DNA from: Bacteroidales bacterium UBA2716
Lineage (GTDB): Bacteria; Bacteroidota; Bacteroidia; Bacteroidales; UBA932
DNA length: 8,485 nucleotides
Direction: 5' to 3'
Assembly (NCBI GenBank): GCA_002354005.1
Contig: DEKS01000071.1
Location: 2,538 to 11,022, forward strand
Made by a program: the position numbers and the translations under genes. The stretch's first letter is position 1. Each line of letters begins with the position of its first letter. Shown piece by piece: positions 1 through 5,941 of this stretch. The notes below the pieces were generated by a model, which saw nothing but the letters and a program-made list of their open reading frames with translations, ran no database searches and was not told the origin of the DNA.

Positions 1-1215
1 GTTAAAAACTTCGATGCCAAAGACATCGTAGCACAGGTTATCGCCCTGGACGACAAACGCAAAGCCCTCCAGACAGAGAGCGATGCCCTCCTGGCAGAAC
101 AGAAGAAAGCTGCGGCCGCCATTGGCCAGCTCATGAAAGAAGGCAAAAAGGAAGAGGCCGCTGCCGCCAAGGAAGAGGTCGCCAACCTCAAAGCCCGTTC
201 CACGGAGCTGCTCAAAGAGGCCGACAAAACCATCGAAGCCCTGCAAAGCCAGCTCGTCCTCCTTCCCAACCTCCCCTATGAGCTGGTACCGGAAGGAAAA
301 GGCGCAGAAGACAACCTGGTCGTGAAGATGGGCGGTCCGGAGGTGAATCTTCCGGAAGGCGCCCTCCCCCACTGGGAACTGGCCAAGAAGTACGACATCA
401 TCGACTTCGACCTGGGCGTAAAAATCACCGGCGCCGGTTTCCCCGTGTACAAAGGCAAGGGAGCCCGTCTGCAGCGCGCCCTCATCAACTTCTTCCTGGA
501 CCGCAACACCGCAGCCGGATACAAGGAAGTGGAGCCGCCCGTGATGGTGAACGCCGCTTCCGGCTTTGGTACCGGTCAGCTGCCGGACAAGGAAGGCCAG
601 ATGTATTTTGCTAACCTGGACGGTTTCTACATGGTTCCCACCGCAGAGGTCCCCGTCACCAATATCTTCCGTGACGTGATTCTGCAGGAGGACCAGTTCC
701 CCCAGAAGCTGACGGCCTACACGCCCTGCTTCCGCCGGGAAGCCGGTTCCTACGGTAAAGATGTACGCGGCCTCAACCGCCTGCACCAGTTCGACAAAGT
801 GGAGATTGTACGCATCGAAAAGCCGGAGAACAGCTACGCTGCCCTGGACGAGATGATTGCCCACGTGGAAAGCCTGGTGAATGCGCTGGGCCTGAAGTAC
901 CGCATCCTCCGCCTCTGCGGCGGCGACATGAGCTTCACCAGCGCCATCACCTATGACTTTGAGCTGTGGAGCGCAGCCCAAGGCCGCTGGCTGGAGATTT
1001 CCTCCGTATCCAACTTCGAGAGTTACCAGGCCAACCGTCTCAAGTGCCGCTACAAGGACAAGGACGGAAAAATGCAGCTGGTTCACACGCTGAACGGCAG
1101 TTCCCTGGCCCTTCCCCGCGTAGTGGCCGCCCTGCTGGAAGACAACCAGAAAGACGGGTACATCGAAATCCCGGAGGTCCTGAGGCCCTACACCGGCTTC
1201 GACCGCATCGACTAA
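1..1215 (+). CDS. serS: Seryl-tRNA synthetase, 5' end outside the window
   Basis: Class II aminoacyl-tRNA synthetase that charges tRNA-Ser with serine in the cytoplasm. The frame is open from base 1 and gives 404 residues before TAA. Family members are usually about 420 residues, so only some 20 N-terminal residues should be missing. Visible residues 1 to about 90 are Lys/Glu/Ala-rich and form the second part of the tRNA-binding antiparallel coiled coil. A motif 1-like stretch follows at about 154-183 (GARLQRALINFF to EPPVMV). The serine/ATP pocket signature TAEVPVTN is at 214-221, motif 2 at 244-264 (FRREAGSYGKDVRGLNRLHQF) and motif 3 at 365-383 (NGSSLALPRVVAALLEDNQ). The NGSSLALPR form of motif 3 is typical of Bacteroidota rather than the NGSGLAVGR of many other bacteria. 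The promoter is not in the window. The gene ends directly against a shared terminator and converges on the sirtuin gene. Confidence 0.97.
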   Translation, partial: VKNFDAKDIVAQVIALDDKRKALQTESDALLAEQKKAAAAIGQLMKEGKKEEAAAAKEEVANLKARSTELLKEADKTIEALQSQLVLLPNLPYELVPEGKGAEDNLVVKMGGPEVNLPEGALPHWELAKKYDIIDFDLGVKITGAGFPVYKGKGARLQRALINFFLDRNTAAGYKEVEPPVMVNAASGFGTGQLPDKEGQMYFANLDGFYMVPTAEVPVTNIFRDVILQEDQFPQKLTAYTPCFRREAGSYGKDVRGLNRLHQFDKVEIVRIEKPENSYAALDEMIAHVESLVNALGLKYRILRLCGGDMSFTSAITYDFELWSAAQGRWLEISSVSNFESYQANRLKCRYKDKDGKMQLVHTLNGSSLALPRVVAALLEDNQKDGYIEIPEVLRPYTGFDRID

Positions 1216-1248
1216 AAAAAGTCTCGGAACTACTCCGAGACTTTTTTT
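1214..1248. terminator. Bidirectional terminator shared by serS and the sirtuin gene
   Basis: A perfect 8-bp stem (GTCTCGGA at 1221-1228 with TCCGAGAC at 1234-1241) closes a 5-nt loop. Seven A lie on its left and seven T on its right, so it reads as an intrinsic terminator on both strands. The left A run begins within the serS TAA. On the minus strand the sirtuin stop codon TAG (1232-1230) lies at the left edge of the loop, and the right arm plus T run encode that protein's last residues. Confidence 0.92.
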
Positions 1249-1934
1249 ATGAAGGTTTCCATGCCCTTGGTGGCGACATCCTGGATGAAGGTGACCCGCG
1301 GGTCTGCAAGCGGCACCGGTTTGGGGTCGATCACGTAAATGGGGCATTCATTCGGCGCATAGCGGTAGAGCCCGGCTGCCGGATATACCTGCAGGGACGA
1401 GCCCACGATCAGGAGGATATCGGCACTTTCCACCAGATTGATGGCTTTTTCAATGTTGGGCACGGCCTCCCCGAAGAAGACGATGTGCGGACGCAGCTGG
1501 CTGCCGTTCGGCGCCAGGTCCCCCAGATGAACGGCGCTGTAGCCCACGTCCACTACCTCGGCCTCGGAGGCCGTGCGGTCATAGATGCCGTTCTCCGGAC
1601 GCATCTTGGTAAGTTCCCCGTGCAAGTGCAGCACGTAGGAAGAACCCGCGCGCTCGTGCAGGTTGTCCACATTCTGGGTAATCACCGACACCTTGTACTG
1701 CTTTTCCAGCTCCGCAATGGCCACATGGGCCGCATTGGGCCTGGCATCCTTGAGCTGCGCCCGGCGCTGGTTGTAAAAATCCAGCACCAGCTTCCGGTTG
1801 CGGTACCAGCCCTCGATGGAAGCTACATCGTTCACATTATACTGCTCCCACAGGCCTCCCGTATCCCGGAAGGTAGCAAATCCCCTCTCGGCCGACACCC
1901 CGGCCCCTGTTAATACGACAATGTGTTTTTTCAT
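1230..1934 (-). CDS. Sir2-family NAD-dependent protein deacylase (class III, CobB-like), lacking zinc cysteines
   Basis: A sirtuin of 234 residues, expected to remove acyl groups from protein lysines using NAD+ in the cytoplasm. Visible motifs are GAGVSAERGFATFRD (10-24), the Rossmann NAD-binding loop; TQNVDNLHERAG (86-97); HLHGE (103-107), with the catalytic histidine at 105; and VGSSLQVYPAAGL near the C-terminus. Tyr54 and Arg57 in FYNQRR match the Tyr-x-x-Arg pair that CobB and SIRT5 use to bind succinyl or malonyl lysine, so acidic acyl groups are plausible substrates (inference). The stretch after HLHGE, where most sirtuins carry four zinc-binding cysteines, contains none; the only cysteine is in ECPIYVID. 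The start ATG AAA AAA has no clear Shine-Dalgarno and no TAnnTTTG box close upstream, so read-through from the ATPase gene 77 nt upstream is possible. The 3' end is fused to the shared terminator. The symbol cobB would fit by homology but is not assigned because of the cysteine loss. Confidence 0.93.
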   Translation of the reverse strand: MKKHIVVLTGAGVSAERGFATFRDTGGLWEQYNVNDVASIEGWYRNRKLVLDFYNQRRAQLKDARPNAAHVAIAELEKQYKVSVITQNVDNLHERAGSSYVLHLHGELTKMRPENGIYDRTASEAEVVDVGYSAVHLGDLAPNGSQLRPHIVFFGEAVPNIEKAINLVESADILLIVGSSLQVYPAAGLYRYAPNECPIYVIDPKPVPLADPRVTFIQDVATKGMETFIKKVSE

Positions 1935-1950
1935 AAGCTTATAATAATAT

Positions 1951-2003
1951 GCCGACGAAAACTTTTTCTACCCCATAAAGGGGAGCGAAAAAGTTTTGTC
2001 GGC
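1951..2003 (-). terminator. Long hairpin between the ATPase and sirtuin genes; terminator or attenuator candidate
   Basis: Arms 1951-1968 and 1987-2003 pair over 17 bp with one bulged base (G1957). A further CCCC/GGGG stem (1971-1974 with 1980-1983) closes a 5-nt loop. It starts 8 nt past the ATPase stop codon and ends 16 nt before the sirtuin start. On the minus strand it is followed by an A/T-rich stretch (ATATTATTAT) but not by a clean T run, so termination may be partial. It could instead be an RNA-processing hairpin or a small repeat element. It shows no similarity to the 138-nt repeats further along. Confidence 0.5.
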
Positions 2004-2011
2004 AAATAATT

Positions 2012-3160
2012 TTACGCAGGGATTTCGAAGTAATACTTTTTCACCCAATATTCAAACAGCGGGTCCTCCAGGGAGGGGACATCGTTCTCGTCAAAGGTGA
2101 GGACCTCCTTTTTCATGAGAGCATCCTTTACGCGCTTTACGTTGGCCGACGAGTTAAGTCCGTATTTACGGATAATATCTGCAGCGCTGAAGCGAATGTT
2201 CCCCTCTATGGTGGCCCGTAACAAACTGATTTGATGGGTGGTAAGATTGCTGACAATACTCACGAACTGCGGTTCGTGGATGGCGATGAGGCAGTTCAGG
2301 GCATCTACCAGCATGGGCTCCATGATGTAACCGCGGCTCATGGTGTCACAGATGGAGGCGAACTGGTTGATGTACCAGACATTCCCTTTGAACAGACGGC
2401 ACGTCCCCACAACAAGGTCCTGGTTTAATACTTTGCCACTGGAGAGGAAACCACGCTGCACGTGGTCCACAATCTCGTGCTCGTCGATGGGAGAAAGCTT
2501 CACGTGCTCCACCACCCTGCTGAACAGTCGGCTGCCCTCGAAGAGAGACTTCATGGCATTGACGCCGGAGCCGCAGAACACAAACGAGAGGAGCCGTCGT
2601 GCCTGTTCCTCCCGCAGGACGGCATCCAGCGGGCGCAGGATAACATCCGGATTGTCCAGATAGCTAAGGCACTGAAATTCGTCCAGAATCATAATCATGC
2701 GGTCTCCACGGTCTGCCGCCACGCGGAACGGCAGGCGCAGCATGGCCAGTACATCCTCTCCATCCAATTCCCAATTCAGGGAAATCACCTGATTATGTTC
2801 CGAATAGGCAACCGGGTCGAACACGAAGTGCGTCCTCGACAGGTACCGTTGCACCAGGTTCCGGATTTCGTCGGTGGTAAAAGCCACCATCTTGAGCACC
2901 GTGGCACCCAGGCGCAGCAGGAAGTCTTCCGGCGTGCGGATATTCAGGGCCGAAAACTGCCCCACCGTAAAGGCCCTGCCCCCCAGCCGCATGGTGTACA
3001 GTGCCTGCTGGATGAGCGAAGTTTTCCCGGACTTGGGCGGTTCATAGATAGCCACGTGCTCCCCCTGGGAAAGCAAGTTTCCCAGGAGAGTCACGTCTGC
3101 CTTCCGGCCAATGAAATGCTTGCCGGTTACGTATTGGGCATATGGGAACGGTGTATCCAT
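2012..3160 (-). CDS. P-loop ATPase with C-terminal winged-helix region (ATPase_2/AAA-like)
   Basis: A 382-residue ATP-binding protein resembling the ATPase_2/archaeal-type ATPase group common in Bacteroidota. After the short entry FIGRKADVTLLGNLL (16-30) comes a P-loop EPPKSGKTS (40-48). Its first position is Glu rather than Gly, but the GKT core is intact. Walker B is MIMILDE (155-161), followed by FQCLSYL. LSFVFCGSG is a likely sensor strand. The C-terminal part (ISLLRATIEGNIRFSAADIIRKYG, then LEDPLFEYWVKKYYF) has the look of the winged helix and closing motif of this family. Its ATG overlaps the TAA of the upstream membrane-protein gene by one base (TAATG), which implies translational coupling and joint function. 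No signal peptide or membrane helix is seen, so it is expected in the cytoplasm, perhaps at the membrane through its partner. Its target is unknown. Confidence 0.85.
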   Translation of the reverse strand: MDTPFPYAQYVTGKHFIGRKADVTLLGNLLSQGEHVAIYEPPKSGKTSLIQQALYTMRLGGRAFTVGQFSALNIRTPEDFLLRLGATVLKMVAFTTDEIRNLVQRYLSRTHFVFDPVAYSEHNQVISLNWELDGEDVLAMLRLPFRVAADRGDRMIMILDEFQCLSYLDNPDVILRPLDAVLREEQARRLLSFVFCGSGVNAMKSLFEGSRLFSRVVEHVKLSPIDEHEIVDHVQRGFLSSGKVLNQDLVVGTCRLFKGNVWYINQFASICDTMSRGYIMEPMLVDALNCLIAIHEPQFVSIVSNLTTHQISLLRATIEGNIRFSAADIIRKYGLNSSANVKRVKDALMKKEVLTFDENDVPSLEDPLFEYWVKKYYFEIPA

Positions 3161-5379
3161 TACTCAGCGGCAGGAACTTCTTCTGAAGCAGGCAGTTCTG
3201 CCTCTGCAGGTGCTTCTTCTGCAACGGGAGCCTCTTCAACGGCTTCCACCGTTTCCTTATAGCAGGAGAGCGGGCTCTTAATGCCGATAGGAGCCAGCAC
3301 ATTGCAAAGCCACAGGGCCACGCATGCTACGACCAGCAGGCCACAGAACCAGCTCCAGAACTTGCGGGCGTTCGCCTTCTTGCGAGCCTCCGCATCCACA
3401 GCGGTGAGTTTGGGGAATTTGGCCAGCGAAGTGAGCGTCTTGCCAAATTTGGCGCGTACCAGCGCGGCGGCGTTGATGGCCCAGCCATTGGCATTGAGCA
3501 CGGGACCCAGGTCGCGCCTGCGGATTTTCCGCCAGGCGATGAACATGGCCGGGCCGGAAATCAGGAGCATCAGGCCCACAATAATGAGGAGCAGTTGCCA
3601 GAACTTGATGGCGGCAATGCCTTCTGCCAGCTTTACAATGAATTGGCCGATAAAGCCGACAGCCATGCCAATGGCCGCAAAAATGCCGGCGAACTTGGCG
3701 ATGTCAAAGTTGTTGGCGATGGCCGGCTCCTTGCCATCGGCAGCCGTGTTGGTGACTTCCGTCAGGCCGGCCATGGACTTTTCGTTCTTTTCCGCAGCGC
3801 GCTTGTCGATGCGGTCGTTGATCATGCGGGCCACCTTCTTGTACGGAGACCAGAAAGCCTGGCGGATGGAGATGGGATTGTCCACAATGGCGATGACCTT
3901 GGCGGTGTAGTCGTTGCCGTCGCGGTCGTAGAACACGGCGTTTTTCCCTTCGCGGAGGCCGTCCACATCACCGTCCGTGAGCACGGCGGCAATGTTGAAG
4001 CTCTTGCCCAGCTTTTCGCTCACGCAGGAGCAGTACAGGATGTACATGCCGCTGAGCGAGGAAATTTCCGGAGATGGTCCGGCCACCTTGACGCACAGGT
4101 CCGTGCTGCGCTGGTCAATGTACAGGCGGCCTGCCTGGAAGATGGCTTTGCGCTCAGGATCGTAGAAATCGGCCAGGACCACATAGTTGTTCAGGAAACG
4201 GTAGAAATGCTTGTTCAGGCGCAAGACCTTGTCCACTTCCTCGATGGAAAGGGCGTTGGCTTCCTCGGCCTTGTCCTTCTCAATGAGTTCCAGTAGGACG
4301 GCTTTCTTGTCTTCCTTGAGGATGGCCTTTACGCAATCCAGGCCCAGGGCCTCCACCTCTGCACCCTTCTTGGCGTCCATCCAGGCCACGTACGGGGCGA
4401 AGGTGCCCAGGATGGCGGTCCATTCGGCCTCGTCAATGGCGTCTTTCTTAATATCGACAAGGGTCACAACCGCGTCGATGGCGGCCTTCCAGGCGGGGTT
4501 CACGGCTTTGAGGTTGAGCTTCCCGTCTGCGCTGGGTTTGGCCAGCGGCTGCAGGCCGATTTCCTCGCTGGCGGCTGCCAGGTTGCCCTCGATGGCGGCA
4601 ATCTTGGCTACGCTCACGTCCACAGCCTCCGCCGATGCGGCATCGAAGCCGATGAGCTTGCAGCGCATGAAGTAATCGGCCACCTTATCTTTAATGGCGT
4701 TCACCGCGGCAAGGGCATCCGCCGTCTTGTCTCCATAGGGGAATACGTCCTTGGTGCCGGCGGCCATCCAGGCCTGGAAGTCTGCACAGGCGGCGTAGAA
4801 GGCCTCCACATGCTCTGCCGTGATGCCCGGCACACCGCTGCGGTCTATGGCCGATGCTATGCCGGCGATGGTCTCGATGAGTTTGGCCGTAGCTTCGTCC
4901 GGGGCACTGGCGGGCGTGATGATGCCGTCCCCGTTGAACTGCGTCTGGGCAAAAATCTTCACATTGTCCGCTGTGTCTTCCAGCGAGATGCTGTCCTTTT
5001 CCAGTTGGAGGTTCTTCAGGATTTGGCGGGCCGATGCCTGCAGGCGGGCGCCGTCCGGGTCCTCCGTGTTGAAGCCGTCCAGGGGCAGGCTGTCGTTCTC
5101 CTTCAGGAGGTCATCGGCATTCTTGAGGATGCGCGTGAGCCACTGGGCGGTTTTAATGACTTCGTCTACACGGATTTTTCCGTCTTTGTCCACGTCAATG
5201 AGCTTGAGCGTGGTTTCGTCGAATTCCAGGCCGCTGGTGGGGCAGCTCAGGACGGTCCACAGTTTGCGGTCCAGCTCTCCAAGGTGGCGGATGTCTTCTC
5301 CGCTCTGAATCTTGACACGGACCGTTCCGCCTACGGAGGCGAACTTCCAGGGATAGGAGGTGTTGGCAGGTTTTTTCAT
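3160..5379 (-). CDS. Uncharacterised EF-hand protein with three C-terminal membrane helices and an acidic tail
   Basis: A 739-residue protein that I cannot assign to a named family. Residues 62-73 (DVDKDGKIRVDE) are a textbook 12-residue EF-hand calcium loop. A weaker loop lies at 147-158 (FNGDGIIT), and other Asp-rich turns occur at about 468-474 and 485-490. Residues 160-400 are Ala/Glu/Lys-rich and look helical. There is no signal peptide. Hydrophobic helices lie at about 560-583, 592-616 and 674-697. The basic RKIRRR after the second helix and the Lys/Arg-rich 617-673 segment suggest that the long N-terminal part and this loop are cytoplasmic and that the tail is periplasmic. The tail (about 707-739) is an Ala/Glu/Pro low-complexity stretch. 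The next gene, an ATPase, overlaps the stop by one base, so the two probably act together. The start ATG AAA AAA sits about 34 nt below a TATATTTG box. A calcium-responsive membrane platform for the ATPase is a guess. Confidence 0.8.
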   Translation of the reverse strand: MKKPANTSYPWKFASVGGTVRVKIQSGEDIRHLGELDRKLWTVLSCPTSGLEFDETTLKLIDVDKDGKIRVDEVIKTAQWLTRILKNADDLLKENDSLPLDGFNTEDPDGARLQASARQILKNLQLEKDSISLEDTADNVKIFAQTQFNGDGIITPASAPDEATAKLIETIAGIASAIDRSGVPGITAEHVEAFYAACADFQAWMAAGTKDVFPYGDKTADALAAVNAIKDKVADYFMRCKLIGFDAASAEAVDVSVAKIAAIEGNLAAASEEIGLQPLAKPSADGKLNLKAVNPAWKAAIDAVVTLVDIKKDAIDEAEWTAILGTFAPYVAWMDAKKGAEVEALGLDCVKAILKEDKKAVLLELIEKDKAEEANALSIEEVDKVLRLNKHFYRFLNNYVVLADFYDPERKAIFQAGRLYIDQRSTDLCVKVAGPSPEISSLSGMYILYCSCVSEKLGKSFNIAAVLTDGDVDGLREGKNAVFYDRDGNDYTAKVIAIVDNPISIRQAFWSPYKKVARMINDRIDKRAAEKNEKSMAGLTEVTNTAADGKEPAIANNFDIAKFAGIFAAIGMAVGFIGQFIVKLAEGIAAIKFWQLLLIIVGLMLLISGPAMFIAWRKIRRRDLGPVLNANGWAINAAALVRAKFGKTLTSLAKFPKLTAVDAEARKKANARKFWSWFCGLLVVACVALWLCNVLAPIGIKSPLSCYKETVEAVEEAPVAEEAPAEAELPASEEVPAAE

Positions 5380-5412
5380 ACGTATAGATTTAAGATAACA
5401 TTCTTGTTACCA

Positions 5413-5444
5413 CAAATATAGTAAATAATTTTGTGCATTTGCAA
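5413..5444 (-). promoter_or_regulatory. Bacteroidota-type promoter for the EF-hand membrane-protein gene
   Basis: On the minus strand TATATTTG (5420-5413) matches the -7 consensus TAnnTTTG exactly. A weak -33 element TTGC lies 20 nt upstream (5444-5441). The predicted transcript starts near 5406 and leaves a leader of about 27 nt. There is no Shine-Dalgarno before the ATG at 5379. The site interleaves with the rpsU promoter on the other strand. Confidence 0.65.
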
Positions 5445-5460
5445 TTTTTTTCTACCTTTG
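5430..5460 (+). promoter_or_regulatory. Bacteroidota-type promoter for rpsU
   Basis: TTTG at 5430-5433 and TACCTTTG at 5453-5460 are separated by 19 nt, which matches the Bacteroidota sigma-factor consensus (TTTG, then TAnnTTTG). The start site should fall near 5466, giving a leader of about 37 nt that includes a strong Shine-Dalgarno. Confidence 0.8.
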
Positions 5461-5487
5461 CAGTCCATTTGAAAAAGAGAAAACAAA

Positions 5488-5495
5488 AGGAGGTG
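5488..5495 (+). promoter_or_regulatory. Strong Shine-Dalgarno of rpsU
   Basis: AGGAGGTG is fully complementary to the 16S anti-Shine-Dalgarno and ends 7 nt before the ATG at 5503. No other visible start in the window has anything comparable, as is normal for Bacteroidota. A full site on rpsU alone fits the idea that bS21 controls its own translation through the anti-Shine-Dalgarno it helps to cover. Confidence 0.85.
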
Positions 5496-5502
5496 TAAAA
5501 GC

Positions 5503-5697
5503 ATGATCATCGTACCCATCAAAGAAGGCGAAAACATCGAGAGAGCCCTGAAGAAATTCAAGCGCAAATTCGAAAAGACCGGAGCCGTCCGCGAGATGCG
5601 TTCCCGCAAGAACTTCGAGAAGCCTTCCGTGAAAAAGCGCATGGCGCTTCAAAAGGCTATCTATGTTCAGCAGCTTCGTCTCAAAGAGGAGCAGTAA
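5503..5697 (+). CDS. rpsU: 30S ribosomal protein bS21
   Basis: A 64-residue basic protein (MIIVPIKEGENIERALKKFK...) with the conserved bS21 pattern: N-terminal strand, FKRKFEKTG, then a basic helical region REMRSRKNFEKPSVKKR. It sits on the small-subunit platform near the 3' end of 16S rRNA. Residue 54 is Tyr (KAIYVQQL). In Flavobacterium ribosomes, work on sequestration of the anti-Shine-Dalgarno points to a bS21 tyrosine, from memory Tyr54, as one of the contacting residues. The length is usual for the phylum. It is a single-gene unit with its own promoter, strong ribosome-binding site and terminator. Start choice is settled by the Shine-Dalgarno. Confidence 0.98.
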   Translation: MIIVPIKEGENIERALKKFKRKFEKTGAVREMRSRKNFEKPSVKKRMALQKAIYVQQLRLKEEQ

Positions 5698-5720
5698 TTG
5701 CCTTTCCCCCTTTTTTCAAT

Positions 5721-5749
5721 AACCGGACCCCGCAGGGCTCCGGTTTTTT
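5721..5749 (+). terminator. Intrinsic terminator of rpsU
   Basis: AACCGGA (5721-5727) pairs with TCCGGTT (5739-5745). A CCC/GGG extension with a one-base bulge closes a short loop, and T at 5744-5749 forms the tail. It lies 24 nt after the rpsU stop codon. Confidence 0.88.
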
Positions 5750-5766
5750 CTTGCCTCTCCCCTTTT

Positions 5767-5823
5767 GTCAAAGGTTGGCCGGCATCCTTGTCAAAGGTTG
5801 GCGCCCCTTTTGTCAAAGGTTGG
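5767..5823 (+). repeat. Three direct copies of GTCAAAGGTTGG at 22-23-nt spacing
   Basis: The 12-mer occurs at 5767-5778, 5790-5801 and 5812-5823, each preceded by a C/T-rich stretch (CCCCTTTT or similar), which makes a roughly 22-nt unit. Each unit holds a small palindrome (CCTTT...AAAGG). Copies two and three lie inside the left 138-nt repeat; copy one lies outside it. The right repeat carries two inverted copies (8059-8070 and 8081-8092), again 22 nt apart. Confidence 0.85.
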
Positions 5824-5924
5824 ATTTTGTGCCGCCAACCATTAACACTCCATCGGCCCCAGAAGCCCCTCTAGCCCCTATTACGTGCAAAAGGCTGACC
5901 ATTTAAAAACCAACCTTTTGCAAA
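5787..5924 (+). repeat. Left 138-nt inverted repeat (IR-L) of the transposase cassette
   Basis: This stretch equals the reverse complement of 7958-8095 at 135 of 138 positions with no gap; mismatches are at 5849, 5850 and 5898. From outside inward it holds two GTCAAAGGTTGG units; a GGTTGG/CCAACC hairpin (5818-5823 with 5835-5840); three GCCCC blocks exactly 9 nt apart (5856, 5865, 5874); and a 35-nt imperfect palindrome (5887-5921). It lies between the rpsU terminator and the DUF362 stop codon, so minus-strand transcripts of DUF362 run into its hairpins. Confidence 0.95.
5887..5921 (-). repeat. REP-like hairpin in IR-L
   Basis: Read on the minus strand, GCAAAAGGTTGG pairs with the closing TCAGCCTTTTGC over 12 positions using two G-T wobbles, with an 11-nt loop. 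On the opposite strand those wobbles become A/C mismatches, so folding favours one strand. Size and strand bias resemble REP units recognised by RAYT enzymes. It could also slow transcription leaving the DUF362 gene. Confidence 0.65.
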
Positions 5925-5941
5925 CGATGTGGCAGAGATGC

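Noticed and set aside
966..1913. Plus-strand open frame of 315 codons
   Set aside because: It lies opposite the sirtuin and overlaps the end of serS, both with clear family motifs. Its translation is rich in Arg/His/Gly with no recognisable domain.
2462..3262. Plus-strand open frame of 266 codons
   Set aside because: Antisense to the ATPase, crossing into the next gene; no family features.
3632..3700. Membrane helices of the EF-hand protein as a sign of a transporter
   Set aside because: Only three helices with a very short first loop and no transport motif; anchoring is the safer reading.
5767..5823. CRISPR array
   Set aside because: Only three short 12-nt repeats with about 10-nt gaps and no cas genes nearby; the pattern fits repeat units of the transposase cassette instead.
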